DNA of 64,000 bases from Granulicella aggregans (GCF_025685565.1 NZ_JAGSYE010000002.1:620001-684000); one strand, 5' to 3'; counted from the first letter of the stretch, positions 26,615 to 35,438 are shown. Numbers and translations: made by a program. Notes: a model not told the origin generated them from the sequence alone.

Positions 26615-26640
26615 CTTTACCTTGAGTTATAGAGGTAAAG
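26615..26640. promoter_or_regulatory. Inverted repeat abutting the antitoxin start, likely operator
   Basis: CTTTACCT (26615-26622) and AGGTAAAG (26633-26640) form a perfect 8-bp inverted repeat with a 10-base spacer, ending exactly at the ATG of the AbrB-type gene and covering its Shine-Dalgarno AGAGG. AbrB antitoxins repress their own promoters, so this is the natural site; a hairpin in the mRNA would also hide the ribosome-binding site. Confidence 0.6.
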
Positions 26641-26892
26641 ATGGCCGCTTCAAGCACGATCAGCAGTAAAGGTCAGATCACCGTGCCCATCGAAGTCCGC
26701 CGGCGACTTGGAGTCAAGCAGGGTGACCGCGTCGAGTTCGTCGTCGAAGACGGGAAGACGATCCTGCGTCGCGTACAACCATCAGAAAACCCTTTCGACA
26801 AATGGATCGGCCGTCTCCCAGGATTCAAAAACGTCGACGAGATCAATGCCTGGGTGCGAGAGATGCGCGATCCAGATGGGGAATATGAGTGA
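26641..26892 (+). CDS. AbrB/SpoVT-type antitoxin
   Basis: 83 aa. Swapped-hairpin AbrB DNA-binding domain at residues 4-46 (STISSKGQITVPIEVRRRLG, then GDRVEFVVEDGKTILRR). The remaining C-terminal part (FDKWIGRLPGFKNVDEINAW) is the toxin-binding tail. Its TGA overlaps the GTG start of the PIN gene, giving a coupled type II toxin-antitoxin pair. Likely autorepressor through the inverted repeat immediately upstream. Confidence 0.92.
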   Translation: MAASSTISSKGQITVPIEVRRRLGVKQGDRVEFVVEDGKTILRRVQPSENPFDKWIGRLPGFKNVDEINAWVREMRDPDGEYE

Positions 26893-27317
26893 GAACATCA
26901 CTCGATACAAACATTCTCTCCGCCATCTGGTCGGGAGAACCCGGCGCCTCCAACCTTTCAAACCAGCTTCAGGTCCTCAGGAATACCGGAACGCTCGCCA
27001 TCGCGCCGATCGTCTTTGCGGAGCTGTTCGCCCATCCACATGCGACCCAGGACATTATGGGCGAATTTATGACTGACACCGCAATAGAAGTCGATTTCCA
27101 TCTGGACAAGTCCGTCTGGATCGAAGCGGGCCTTCGGTACTCCCAATATGCAGCCCGCCGCCGGAAATCTATCCGCGAGGCTCCGCGGCGTCTCCTTGCG
27201 GACTTTCTGGTAGGAGCCCATGCGCTCGTTCATGCAGACCAGTTGATGACTCTAGACACCAACAGATTTACACACGACTTTCCTGAGCTCCGCCTGGTCG
27301 ATACATCCGTCCTATAG
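26889..27317 (+). CDS. PIN-domain toxin partner of the AbrB antitoxin
   Basis: 142 aa with a GTG start at 26889 that overlaps the antitoxin stop by 4 bp. PIN acidic residues: D in RTSLDTNILSAIW, E in IVFAELFAHPHA, D in RLLADFLVGAHAL, and D in LMTLDTNRF. These fit a VapC-type Mg-dependent ribonuclease, and the cognate antitoxin is AbrB-like. About 60 bp later the unrelated murA begins, probably with its own promoter. Confidence 0.9.
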   Translation: MRTSLDTNILSAIWSGEPGASNLSNQLQVLRNTGTLAIAPIVFAELFAHPHATQDIMGEFMTDTAIEVDFHLDKSVWIEAGLRYSQYAARRRKSIREAPRRLLADFLVGAHALVHADQLMTLDTNRFTHDFPELRLVDTSVL

Positions 27318-27376
27318 CATCGGCCCGAACCACCCCCGCCACCCATTTCCACTCCGAATCCCCCTAAACTAAGGGG

Positions 27377-28663
27377 ATGGACAAGTTTGTAGTACGCGGC
27401 GGCAACCCGCTTCTCGGCACCGTCAAGATCTCCGGCGCGAAGAACTCCGCGCTTCCCTGCATGGCCGCCGCCATCCTCACCGCCGACGAGGTCATCCTCG
27501 AAAACATTCCCCAGGTCCGCGACATCGAGACCGAACGCAAGCTGCTTGAGTCAATGGGCGCGGAAGTCGAGCTCGGCTATGGCCGCGCCCAGCACCGGAC
27601 GTCGATCAAGTGCGGCATTCTTTCTGACCCCGTTGCCAAGTACGAGATCGTGAAGACCATGCGCGCGAGTTCGCTGGTGCTCGGTCCGCTCATCGCGCGC
27701 ACTGGCATAGCCCGCGTCGCGATGCCGGGAGGCTGCGCCATCGGCGGCCGGCCCATCGATTTGCACATCAAAGCGCTCGAACAGATGGGCGCGACCATCA
27801 CCTACGACCACGGCTACCTGGAGGCAAAGGCTGATCGCCTGAAGGGTACGCACATCGTCTTCGACAAGATCACGGTTACCGGGACGGAAGACATCCTGAT
27901 GGCGGCCACGCTGGCTGAGGGCGAGACGATCCTGGAAAACAGCGCCCGCGAACCCGAAGTCACTGATCTCGCTGCGTTGCTGATCGCCATGGGCGCGAAG
28001 ATCGAAGGCGCTGGCACGTCGACCATCAAGATCCAGGGTGTCTCCAGCCTGCATGGCGCACGCTACCGCATCAATCCCGACCGCATTGAAGCGGGGACAT
28101 TCCTGATAGCCGGTGCAATCACTGGCGGCGATCTGAACGTCGATTGCTGTGACCCCGCGCACCTCGGATCTCTGATTGGCAAGCTCGAACAAGCGGGTGC
28201 CCGTCTCGACATTGGGACCGACAGCATCCGTGTGCGCTCCGAAGGTGTCGGAAGCCTGAAAGCGGTCGACATCTCAACCGAAGAGTACCCCGGCTTCCCT
28301 ACCGACATGCAGGCACAATACATGGCGCTGGCGACCCAGGCGGAAGGCACGTCCATCGTGACCGAGAACATCTTCGAGAACCGGTTCATGCACGTGAACG
28401 AACTCGTCCGCATGGGCGCAAACATCAGCGTCTCCGGCCGTACGGCAACGGTGCGTGGTCGCACGCCGCTGCAGTCCGCAGCCGTGATGTGCTCTGACCT
28501 GCGGGCCTCTGCGGCACTCGTTCTGGCAGCGCTGGTCGCCGACGGGGAGAGCATTCTCGACCGCGTTTATCACATGGACCGCGGCTACGAGCGCATGGAA
28601 GAGAAGCTGCGTGGAGTCGGGGCCCAGATCCGGCGGATGGGCGATGTGTTCGGAAAGAGATAG
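27377..28663 (+). CDS. murA: UDP-N-acetylglucosamine 1-carboxyvinyltransferase
   Basis: 428 aa, the usual length. Recognisable by ISGAKNSALPCMAAAILTAD, the catalytic loop MPGGCAIGGRPIDLHIKALE with the active-site Cys near residue 118 (fosfomycin-sensitive type), AGTFLIAGAITGGD, and the C-terminal GRTPLQSAAVMCSDLRASA. First committed step of peptidoglycan synthesis: enolpyruvate transfer to UDP-GlcNAc. murQ lies 1.4 kb upstream, so recycling and synthesis genes are near neighbours, though separated by a toxin-antitoxin module. Confidence 0.98.
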   Translation: MDKFVVRGGNPLLGTVKISGAKNSALPCMAAAILTADEVILENIPQVRDIETERKLLESMGAEVELGYGRAQHRTSIKCGILSDPVAKYEIVKTMRASSLVLGPLIARTGIARVAMPGGCAIGGRPIDLHIKALEQMGATITYDHGYLEAKADRLKGTHIVFDKITVTGTEDILMAATLAEGETILENSAREPEVTDLAALLIAMGAKIEGAGTSTIKIQGVSSLHGARYRINPDRIEAGTFLIAGAITGGDLNVDCCDPAHLGSLIGKLEQAGARLDIGTDSIRVRSEGVGSLKAVDISTEEYPGFPTDMQAQYMALATQAEGTSIVTENIFENRFMHVNELVRMGANISVSGRTATVRGRTPLQSAAVMCSDLRASAALVLAALVADGESILDRVYHMDRGYERMEEKLRGVGAQIRRMGDVFGKR

Positions 28664-28690
28664 TTCGCGCCTCAATCCGGAAAAACAATC

Positions 28691-28740
28691 TTGCACCTAG
28701 ATCTCGATTTCGGTGATAATAAATCACGGAATCGAGGTGC
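28691..28740 (+). promoter_or_regulatory. Promoter with overlapping dyad in front of the Xre-RES module
   Basis: TTGCAC (28691-28696), 18-base spacer, GATAAT (28715-28720). A near-perfect inverted repeat spans 28703-28736: CTCGATT pairs with AATCGAG, then GTGAT with ATCAC around an AATAA loop, with one bulge. It covers the -10 and start site, so binding of the Xre antitoxin would block transcription. Confidence 0.6.
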
Positions 28741-29199
28741 TTGTTGCCAGCCGCCCTGCTCGTTGAACAACTCGCTCCCAGCGTCACCGGCTATCCGTTC
28801 GAACACGCGGCGAACCTCGCGGACGAGCGTGAACGGGCCAGGCTGAGCGCCAGCGCGCTGAAGGCATTTCTGAACATTGCCGCAAAGTGGGAGTTGAATG
28901 AGACGCAGTCGCGCGGTCTGCTCGGCGGAGTTGCTTCATCCACTTTCCATGCCTGGAGATCGAATCCCGGCAGTAAGAAGCTCGATCAGGATACTTTAAC
29001 GCGGATCTCTCTGGTGATCGGCGTCTACAAAGCGCTGAACATCTACTTCAGCAAGCCGTGGTCGGATCGCTGGATGACGCTCGAAAATCGTGGGCCGTTG
29101 TTTGCCGGACGCGCGCCGATCGAGTACATGCTGCGCCATGGCCAACCAGGCATGGTGGAAGTTCGCCGCATGCTGGACTCGTGGCGTGGCGGACACTAA
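28741..29199 (+). CDS. Xre/MbcA/ParS-type antitoxin
   Basis: 152 aa from a TTG at 28741 (start uncertain; the leader is very short). Residues about 40-90 look like an Xre helix-turn-helix (LNETQSRGLLGGVASSTFHA), followed by the MbcA/ParS toxin-binding domain (SKPWSDRWMTLENRG, GRAPIEYMLRHGQPGMVEV). The RES toxin gene overlaps its 3' end by 14 bp. In the ParST and MbcTA systems this class of antitoxin blocks the RES toxin's active site and represses the operon. Confidence 0.87.
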   Translation: MLPAALLVEQLAPSVTGYPFEHAANLADERERARLSASALKAFLNIAAKWELNETQSRGLLGGVASSTFHAWRSNPGSKKLDQDTLTRISLVIGVYKALNIYFSKPWSDRWMTLENRGPLFAGRAPIEYMLRHGQPGMVEVRRMLDSWRGGH

Positions 29200-29935
29200 G
29201 ATCGCAGTGACTCCGCCGCTGCAAGCCTTCCGTCGCCGCGGTCTGCATCGCCTGATTCCCTCGAAGTTCAGTGAGGGTGGAACGGTGCTTGCGGATGTGG
29301 CTGACGACGAAGCGATGCTTGCCGACATGATGCTGCTGGACGGTGCCACGAACGATCGCATTCAGGGCGAGCATCATGGCATCTCAGGCATAACCCCCTA
29401 TGAGCTTGTCTACGGCATCCCCAACGCGCACATTGTACGAGCGGCTTATCTGCATCCCAGCCCCTTTGGCAGCCGCTTCAACGACGTCACCCGCGGAGCG
29501 TGGTACGCTGCGATCAAGTTGGAGACCTCGTTCGCAGAGGTGATCTGGCATCGCGGTGAACACCTGGCGGAGATGGTCGTCCCTGAGCTTCCCGAGCAGC
29601 GGCCTGACGTTGAGTTGTCGGAGTATGACGACTGGCAGGCGGACTTCAACACGGGCTTTCACGCGCTTGAGCCCGTCGAGGCCTATGCGGAATGCCTGGA
29701 GCCAGCGCCGGTTCCCGAGTGCTATGAGCGTCCACAGGCATTTGCGAGGCAGCTTCTCAAAGAGCGCTCAAACGGGATCGTCTATCCCAGCGTGCGCCAC
29801 GCCGGGGGCACCTGCGTCGTATGTTTTCGTCCGGCGCTGATCATCAATCCCCGGCGTGCCGGTCGTTACCAGATTGAGCTGAAGCTAACGCGTGGCACGT
29901 ACCGCAGCAAGATCCAGCGCGTGTTGGTGGAATAG
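29186..29935 (+). CDS. RES-domain toxin
   Basis: 249 aa from GTG 29186, chosen because the frame upstream is the shadow of the antitoxin. The three RES residues can be placed: Arg in RGLHRLIPSKFS, Glu in ETSFAEVIWHR, and Ser in NGIVYPSVRHAGG. RES toxins are NAD(+) phosphorylases or ADP-ribosyltransferases that deplete NAD or modify targets. At about 249 aa it is on the long side of the family because of an insertion around residues 125-170 (PEQRPDVELSEYDDWQADF). Adjacent Nudix gene 29954-30532 is on the opposite strand. Confidence 0.9.
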   Translation: MADTKIAVTPPLQAFRRRGLHRLIPSKFSEGGTVLADVADDEAMLADMMLLDGATNDRIQGEHHGISGITPYELVYGIPNAHIVRAAYLHPSPFGSRFNDVTRGAWYAAIKLETSFAEVIWHRGEHLAEMVVPELPEQRPDVELSEYDDWQADFNTGFHALEPVEAYAECLEPAPVPECYERPQAFARQLLKERSNGIVYPSVRHAGGTCVVCFRPALIINPRRAGRYQIELKLTRGTYRSKIQRVLVE

Positions 29936-29953
29936 GTCGTACCGACATCCGCC

Positions 29954-30532
29954 CTAGGCGTGGCGTTCGCGCCACAGCTTGTAGATGCCCCATGCCGCCA
30001 CCGTGCAGTTGTCGACAATCGTTCGATCAAGGATCATCGCTTCAAACCGCTCAACCGGAACGCGATGAACGGTCAAATCGTGCTCTTCCGCATCCGGCTC
30101 CGGCTCGCCTAGCTTCAGGTCCTCCGCAAGAAAGCAGACCTGCTTCTGATTCATCACGCCATAGGCGATCTGGAAGGTCGTCAGGTGAGTCATCTTTCCG
30201 GCGGTCAGGCCGGTCTCTTCGCGCAGTTCGCCCCGAGCGAGTTCTTCGGGATCGACATCGGCTGTCTCCCACCCGCCTTGGGGGAACTCCAGATGGTTTG
30301 CAAGGACGGTATAGCGGAACTGTTCGATGAGGTAGAGGAAGCTACCTTCCGCAGTGACCTCAAGCGGGATGACGATGCACGCAGGATCCTTATCGATCAC
30401 GCCGTAGATCCCACGCTCGCCGTTCGCCCGCTCGATCACATCTTCGCGAACGCTCGTCCAGGGATTCCGGTAGACCTCTCGCGTGCTGATCGTCTTGATC
30501 GACATAGGTAATCCACCCCAAAACCTTGTCAT
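29954..30532 (-). CDS. Nudix hydrolase, ADP-ribose pyrophosphatase-like
   Basis: 192 aa (or 183 from the ATG at 30505, MSIKTISTREV). N-terminal strands include NPWTSVREDVIE and QFRYTVLANHLEFPQGGWE, then the Nudix box region GGWETADVDPEELARGELRE followed by ETGL. The box has Gly-Glu where RE is usual at the start of REUxEE, but the two following Glu are kept. The C-terminal AEEHDLTVHRVPVERFEAMI is typical of NudF-type enzymes. It probably cleaves ADP-ribose or a nucleotide sugar. It converges on the RES toxin gene, an NAD-related partner in other systems, which may be coincidence. Confidence 0.9.
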   Translation of the reverse strand: MTRFWGGLPMSIKTISTREVYRNPWTSVREDVIERANGERGIYGVIDKDPACIVIPLEVTAEGSFLYLIEQFRYTVLANHLEFPQGGWETADVDPEELARGELREETGLTAGKMTHLTTFQIAYGVMNQKQVCFLAEDLKLGEPEPDAEEHDLTVHRVPVERFEAMILDRTIVDNCTVAAWGIYKLWRERHA

Positions 30533-30628
30533 CCTTCGCCATAAGCGGAGGATCTACTCCTGCTCTGTCCTCACTTCAGCTTAGCAAGAGCGTCACAAAA
30601 CTCTTCTACCTCAAGAGTTGCAGCGCGA

Positions 30629-32497
30629 TTAATTGGGGCTCAGAAACTCCAGGTGAGAGGGATACTTCGGCGAGCCGTAGATCGACATAGTCTGCGCTTT
30701 GTACGCTTCGGGCGGAGCGGTCATGATGTTGGGAACAAAAGTCTGTGGGTTGCGGTCGTAGAGCGGGAACCAGCTCGACTGGACCTCGACCATGATCTTG
30801 TGGCCCTTCAGGAAGGTGTGGTCCGCGCCATGGAGGCTCCACTTGTACTCGTTCACCTCGCTGGGCTTGATGGCCTCGGGATGCTCGAAACTCTTGAGGT
30901 AGCGGCCACGGAAGATCTCATCGACGATCATCAACTGGTAGCCGTTCATTGGAGCGGGAGCGTCGTCTGGGTAGACGTCGATGAGCTTGACGACCCAGTC
31001 GGCATCGGTGCCGGTGGTTGCGGCAAAGAGGTCGGCTACGACGTCGCCCGTGACGGTTACATCGTGGTCGAGCACAGGCGTGGTGAAGTTCGCCAGGTCC
31101 TTGCGGCTGCTGACGAAGCGCTGATCTTCGACCAGCCACGGGCGCCAGCGTGAGCCGGTGCCGTAGGTCGATTCGACCGGCCTCATACGAAACGGAATAG
31201 GGTCAGCGGGGTCAGCGACGTAGGCGGCGGCGACGGTGTTGTAATCGCCCGTCGGAGCGGCGAATCCAAGCGCATGCTCGGCGCCAAGGTACAGCTTCTC
31301 GCCCTTGAAGCCGCTTACGGGTGGCCAGACATCGTAGCGCTCCCACTGGTTGACGCCGGTGCGAAAGCTGGCGACACCCTTGAGATCAAAGCCGCTCTGG
31401 CCTTTCAAATACTTCTCGAAGAACGGAAATTCCATGGTCTTGCGATACTCTTCGCCGGTGGGCTGGCCGAAGTCTATCGCTCCCAGGTTCTTGCCCGGGC
31501 CGCCCCACCCTCCATGGTTCCACGGGCCGAGAACCATGAAGACCTCGCCCTTCTTGTCGTGCGGCTTCAGCGCGGCGTACTCCGCCTGCGTGCCCCACAT
31601 ATCTTCCTGGTCCCACCACCCGCCGACTTCAAGTGTGGGGACTTCGACCTTGGTGAGGTGCGATTCGACGGCCATGTCCTGCCAGAACTTCGTATAGGCG
31701 GGCTGCGTCAGGAAGATCTTCGCGGTGGGCAGATTGCTTATCTTCGCCGACTCCGCCGCTCCGGCAAAGTTCCCATGTTCGAGAAAAAAGTTGTACTGGT
31801 CCTCTTTGGAGTCGGCCGGAACGTCGGTCTTCTGCGCTTCCAGTTGTTGCACGTAGTCGAAGCCGTAGGTCTCGCGGAAGGCTCCGTTGTGGAAGAAGTC
31901 GTCACCCTTCCAGACATTGGTCATAGGCGCCTGGGGAGAGATCGCCTTCACCGCCGGATGGGCGTCGATGCCCGCCATCATCGCAAGGAAGCCAGGATAG
32001 GAGACGCCCAAAACGCCCACCTTGCCGGAGTTATTGGGCACATGCTTCAGCAGCCAGTCGATGGTGTCGCGGGTGTCGGTGGTCTCGTCGACGTCCTGCT
32101 TGGAGTGATGCGCGACGATGGGCCGGTTCATCACAAAGGTGCCTTCGGAGCCATATCTCCCGCGGATGTCGCAGAGGACGAAGATATAACCGCTCGCCAC
32201 CAACTCCGGCTTGGATATGTTGAGCCGCTCGGAGGTGGCGTGTTCCGCGCCGTAGGGAGTGCGCTGGATGAGAAACGGCAATGCTGGGCCTGACTTCTCG
32301 GAACCGACTGGACGGAGGATGACGACATGAAGCTTTACCCCATCGCGGACAGGAATCATCTCTTCCTGCCGGGTGTACTCGTGATCGTGATGTTCCGGCT
32401 TTGCAGCGGCATCCTGAGCGAACGCTGGCAAAGCAGCGGATAGAGAAATCGAAATTCCTATGGCGAGAACTGCTCTGCGGAATACGCTCACGATCAC
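30629..32497 (-). CDS. Exported CocE/NonD-family hydrolase (X-Pro dipeptidyl-peptidase type)
   Basis: 622 aa. Signal peptide MIVSVFRRAVLAIG with cleavage near PAFAQ. Catalytic alpha/beta-hydrolase domain: RDGVKLHVVILRPV, RTPYG, VLCDIRGRYGSEGTF, and the nucleophile elbow GKVGVLGVSYPGFLAM with Ser near residue 166. A C-terminal jelly-roll lid domain of the X-Pro-dipeptidyl aminopeptidase type follows (EVNEYKWSLHGADHTFLKGH, VQSSWFPLYDRNPQTF). The family hydrolyses peptides, esters or amides; substrate unknown, likely periplasmic. It is first in a run of minus-strand genes and 7 bp upstream of the next. Confidence 0.94.
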   Translation of the reverse strand: MIVSVFRRAVLAIGISISLSAALPAFAQDAAAKPEHHDHEYTRQEEMIPVRDGVKLHVVILRPVGSEKSGPALPFLIQRTPYGAEHATSERLNISKPELVASGYIFVLCDIRGRYGSEGTFVMNRPIVAHHSKQDVDETTDTRDTIDWLLKHVPNNSGKVGVLGVSYPGFLAMMAGIDAHPAVKAISPQAPMTNVWKGDDFFHNGAFRETYGFDYVQQLEAQKTDVPADSKEDQYNFFLEHGNFAGAAESAKISNLPTAKIFLTQPAYTKFWQDMAVESHLTKVEVPTLEVGGWWDQEDMWGTQAEYAALKPHDKKGEVFMVLGPWNHGGWGGPGKNLGAIDFGQPTGEEYRKTMEFPFFEKYLKGQSGFDLKGVASFRTGVNQWERYDVWPPVSGFKGEKLYLGAEHALGFAAPTGDYNTVAAAYVADPADPIPFRMRPVESTYGTGSRWRPWLVEDQRFVSSRKDLANFTTPVLDHDVTVTGDVVADLFAATTGTDADWVVKLIDVYPDDAPAPMNGYQLMIVDEIFRGRYLKSFEHPEAIKPSEVNEYKWSLHGADHTFLKGHKIMVEVQSSWFPLYDRNPQTFVPNIMTAPPEAYKAQTMSIYGSPKYPSHLEFLSPN

Positions 32498-32503
32498 CTC
32501 AAC

Positions 32504-32851
32504 TCACGAATTTTTACTGCTTCCTGCGCGGCCAAGATACGCGGCCATCTTCTGTCTCAACAGGTCAACCAGCTCCGGTTGCATGTAGGTGTAACGGTCC
32601 GGAACGCCCAGGCAAACGACCGTCTTCCCTTTCAGCGCGTTAGCGAATCTGGTTTGCAAGAATTTCTTCTGTCGCGCTTCCATCACGAAGATGGCATCCG
32701 CCCATTCGACTATGCCCAGATCGATCACGTACTCGGCGTCTGGAGCCGTGCCCGCGGAGCTGGTCCCAATACCGTCAATCTCGGCGAAGACGGCCTCTGC
32801 CGTCGGCGAACGAAGACGATTCCTCGCGCAGACAAACAGAAGCCGCTTCAC
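32504..32851 (-). CDS. Small phosphatase-like protein of the low-molecular-weight PTP fold
   Basis: 115 aa. Starts MKRLLFVCARNRLRSPTAEA: the C-x5-R signature (C-ARNRL-R) followed by SPTAE of the low-molecular-weight tyrosine phosphatase fold, in the version with RSPTAEAVF and a shortened C-terminus (IVEWADAIFVMEARQKKF, then CLGVPDRYTYMQPELVDLL). This is the group of predicted phosphatases (COG4551 style), shorter than canonical LMW-PTP and without a DPY loop at the usual place. Whether it dephosphorylates proteins is unknown. Confidence 0.85.
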   Translation of the reverse strand: MKRLLFVCARNRLRSPTAEAVFAEIDGIGTSSAGTAPDAEYVIDLGIVEWADAIFVMEARQKKFLQTRFANALKGKTVVCLGVPDRYTYMQPELVDLLRQKMAAYLGRAGSSKNS

Positions 32852-32869
32852 TTGCTGATTTCCAGGGAT

Positions 32870-33139
32870 CTAACCCAGCGCTACCGGCTCGACGGGAATT
32901 GGACTCGCGTCGCACTTCCAGCCCTCGCGACCATGGGTTCCATCGCAGAACGGGCGCTTGGACGAGAGTCCGCAGCGGCAGAGCGAGATCGCCGGTTTGC
33001 CCGTCAGGTCCCACACATTCCCGTTCACGTCCACAAGCTCGATAAGACCTTCCACCCGGAATGGGCCGTTCGGACGAACCGTGATCTTGACCGACGGCAC
33101 CGGCGTCTCAGCCGCACTCACAACTACTTCTTCAGACAT
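32870..33139 (-). CDS. CDGSH-type iron-sulfur protein
   Basis: 89 aa. A single CDGSH domain near the C-terminus: C-x-C-x2-S-x3-P-x-C-D-G-T-H in the form CRCGLSSKRPFCDGTH, ligands for a 2Fe-2S cluster with three Cys and one His. The preceding 45 residues form a beta-rich segment (VKITVRPNGPFRVEG). Such proteins are thought to be redox or Fe-S transfer components. Located 18 bp upstream of the phosphatase-like gene in the same orientation, so probably cotranscribed with it. Confidence 0.93.
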   Translation of the reverse strand: MSEEVVVSAAETPVPSVKITVRPNGPFRVEGLIELVDVNGNVWDLTGKPAISLCRCGLSSKRPFCDGTHGREGWKCDASPIPVEPVALG

Positions 33140-33218
33140 TCGAAACTCTCCAGAAAGCCAACCTGCGCTTGATAAGCCAGCATAACAAACGCTTCGTCAT
33201 CCACTTCGCAGCCAATGG

Positions 33219-33923
33219 TTAAGCTTTCACCTTCGCGATGGCCTGACGCAGCGCCGGGATGCCACCCTGACGCACCGGCCCATGACCGCAGGCGAATCTC
33301 TCAATGGGATAGGCAAGCAGCTTCTCCGCGCTTGCCACCGCGACTTCGGCGTTCCATGTAACGAACTTTGGAAAGGGGAAGAACCACGGCGCGTGATTGC
33401 TTACATTCAGCTCACCCATAGCCACCAGCGCGTCGCCGGCGTAAAGCGTGCCGTCGCGCTCATCGAGAAACGACATATGTCCGGGGATGTGACCGGGCGT
33501 GTCGATACACCGGAGCGAGCCCACCTTGTCTCCTTCGCTCAGGAGCCGGGTCGGCTTAGAACGGATGCCCGGAGTTCCACCTTTGATCTTGCCCGGAGCC
33601 TCGCCCGGTCGCATGGAGAGATCAGGTGGGGTTCGCAGGATCGGCAGGCTCCGCTCGTTCGAGATCAGCTCTGTCCTGTCAGATCCAAGTTTCGCGAGCA
33701 GAGCATCCACAGAACCCACATGATCGGTATGGGCATGCGTCAGCAGGATGCGGCGAATCGGCGCGTTAAGGCGTGCAGCTTCCGCGATGATCAGCGCAGC
33801 CGTACTACTCAGCATGCCCGTATCGATCAGCGTGAAGCCATCCTCTTCCCGCACCAGATAACAGTTCACAAATCCGAAGCGGGTTAGCTGGCGCGCGTTG
33901 CCGGATACCTGTGTCGTTGTCAT
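33219..33923 (-). CDS. Metallo-beta-lactamase-fold hydrolase
   Basis: 234 aa. The HxHxDH motif appears as THAHTDHVGSVDALL, with TLIDTGMLSSTA before it and CIDTPGHIPGHMSFLDERDG and YAGDALVAMG afterwards supplying the later His and Asp metal ligands. The C-terminal ACGHGPVRQGG resembles the last ligand region. It binds two metals and hydrolyses an unknown ester or lactone; members include glyoxalase-II-like and lactonase-like enzymes. No signal peptide is evident. Confidence 0.92.
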   Translation of the reverse strand: MTTTQVSGNARQLTRFGFVNCYLVREEDGFTLIDTGMLSSTAALIIAEAARLNAPIRRILLTHAHTDHVGSVDALLAKLGSDRTELISNERSLPILRTPPDLSMRPGEAPGKIKGGTPGIRSKPTRLLSEGDKVGSLRCIDTPGHIPGHMSFLDERDGTLYAGDALVAMGELNVSNHAPWFFPFPKFVTWNAEVAVASAEKLLAYPIERFACGHGPVRQGGIPALRQAIAKVKA

Positions 33924-33995
33924 AATCTTCAGCGATCAAGATAATTCATCCGCGCCGACAGATCGAGACCCGCCAGCTTATTCTGCCCGATTCCT

Positions 33996-35438
33996 CTAGA
34001 AGTCGATGTGCGAGCGGACGCTGAAGACAATCACAGGACCACGGGCCGTGTTGTAGCCCGGGTGATCGATGAACTGCGTATCAAACGCATAGAAGAAACC
34101 GCGCCACGCGTGAAGGTTGTAGTAGCCCTCGAGGATATCCTCGCGGCCGTAGCTCAGGTTGCCGTCACCGAGGATGAAGCCGTGGCCACCGAGCTTCAGA
34201 TACTCCTGATGGTCATGCTTGATCGCGTTGGTGACGAAGGCGAGGCCGATCTTATCCAAGGGACGATGCCAGCGTGATCCGGCAAAGTCGCCGCCGGTCT
34301 CAAAGGTCTGGTCGACCTCCGTGTAGGCAAACGACTCATGCTGGCCTTCGTTCCAGCCAATCCTGCCAAAGACGCGAAGGTCCTTCGATAGCTCCTGCTC
34401 GGCGTTCAGTCCGAAGCCGTACTTCACTTCGCTGTCGCGCTCGTGCGCGGTGATGTCCGGCACGGCGTCGGTGCCGTTCAGATAAGCGTTGATCGCATCG
34501 CGATAGAGGCCCATATGGGCGTGGTTCGCATATCCCAGAAGGCGAACGACACTCCTTCGCTCCTCGCCTCCCTTGCTTCGAAGAAAAGGAAGACGCGACT
34601 CGAACTCGACGTTCTGCCCACTCGCGCGGCGCAGGGCCCAGTCAAGGTCGATGCCGTTCGCCACGGTCGGCATCAGCGCAAGAACGTAACGGGCAGACCA
34701 TTGCTTGTCGTCGTACTCGGTCACCACGCCGTAGGTATAGCCGCGCGTGTCCGCCGCATAGTCCCAGGCTCCGTTGTTATCCACCGTCCAGTTCATGAAC
34801 TGCAGGTGGCTATCGGTACCGATGGAGTTGATATCGAGCGTGTCGGGCAGGCTCATCTTGCCGGCACGAATCTCGAATCGCCGCTCCGGAACGAGTGTGG
34901 CGAGGTTGAAGACGCCACGGTCGGCCTCCACCATCTTGTTCGTCAGGCCGATGGTCTGGCGAAGCTGAACGCGGGCGAGATAGGGCTTTGAGCCCAGGTT
35001 GGGATTGCGGACGACATCCAGGTTGGTGAATCCGGCGATGCCGAGGGCCTCGCTAAGTCCTCGGCCACCGGCCGATTCGAAGTCCAGCAGAAAGTCGGTC
35101 TCCGTGCGTGGATTCTTGCGGATCTGCATGCCGAGATAGAGAGTCCCGATGAGCGAGACCTTATACTCTCCGCGATTGATAAAGCTGTTTACCCCCTGGT
35201 AGGGCGAGTGGAACGCGGGATCGGCCTGAAAGATGATGTTGGTCTGGCCAGCGGCGAAGAAACGCGACGTGTTCGAGTGGGGAAAGACGGTGACCGGAGC
35301 ACTCTCCGCCGGCAGAGCGTCTGCTGGAGATGCCGCGCTGGGGGCATCGGGTATCTTTTGAGCAGAGGCAGTGGAGCGGAGGCTGGAGGCGATCGCCAGC
35401 AGGGCCATCGCTCCACAGAGTCGCCAGGAGAATGTCAT
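33996..35438 (-). CDS. OprB-type carbohydrate porin / outer-membrane barrel
   Basis: 480 aa from ATG 35438, chosen for the GGAGG ribosome-binding site just upstream and the signal peptide it begins (MTFSWRLCGAMALLAIASSL). The mature protein starts with a Pro/Ala/Ser-rich stretch, then alternating beta-strand pattern with FEIRAGKMSLPDTLDINSIG and RIGWNEGQHESFAYTEVDQT, and ends FSVRSHIDF with the terminal Phe that targets barrels to BamA. OprB-family porins pass sugars or other small solutes. It is divergent from the metal-responsive regulator gene at 35578, and the palindrome at 35549-35567 lies in their shared promoter region. Confidence 0.85.
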   Translation of the reverse strand: MTFSWRLCGAMALLAIASSLRSTASAQKIPDAPSAASPADALPAESAPVTVFPHSNTSRFFAAGQTNIIFQADPAFHSPYQGVNSFINRGEYKVSLIGTLYLGMQIRKNPRTETDFLLDFESAGGRGLSEALGIAGFTNLDVVRNPNLGSKPYLARVQLRQTIGLTNKMVEADRGVFNLATLVPERRFEIRAGKMSLPDTLDINSIGTDSHLQFMNWTVDNNGAWDYAADTRGYTYGVVTEYDDKQWSARYVLALMPTVANGIDLDWALRRASGQNVEFESRLPFLRSKGGEERRSVVRLLGYANHAHMGLYRDAINAYLNGTDAVPDITAHERDSEVKYGFGLNAEQELSKDLRVFGRIGWNEGQHESFAYTEVDQTFETGGDFAGSRWHRPLDKIGLAFVTNAIKHDHQEYLKLGGHGFILGDGNLSYGREDILEGYYNLHAWRGFFYAFDTQFIDHPGYNTARGPVIVFSVRSHIDF

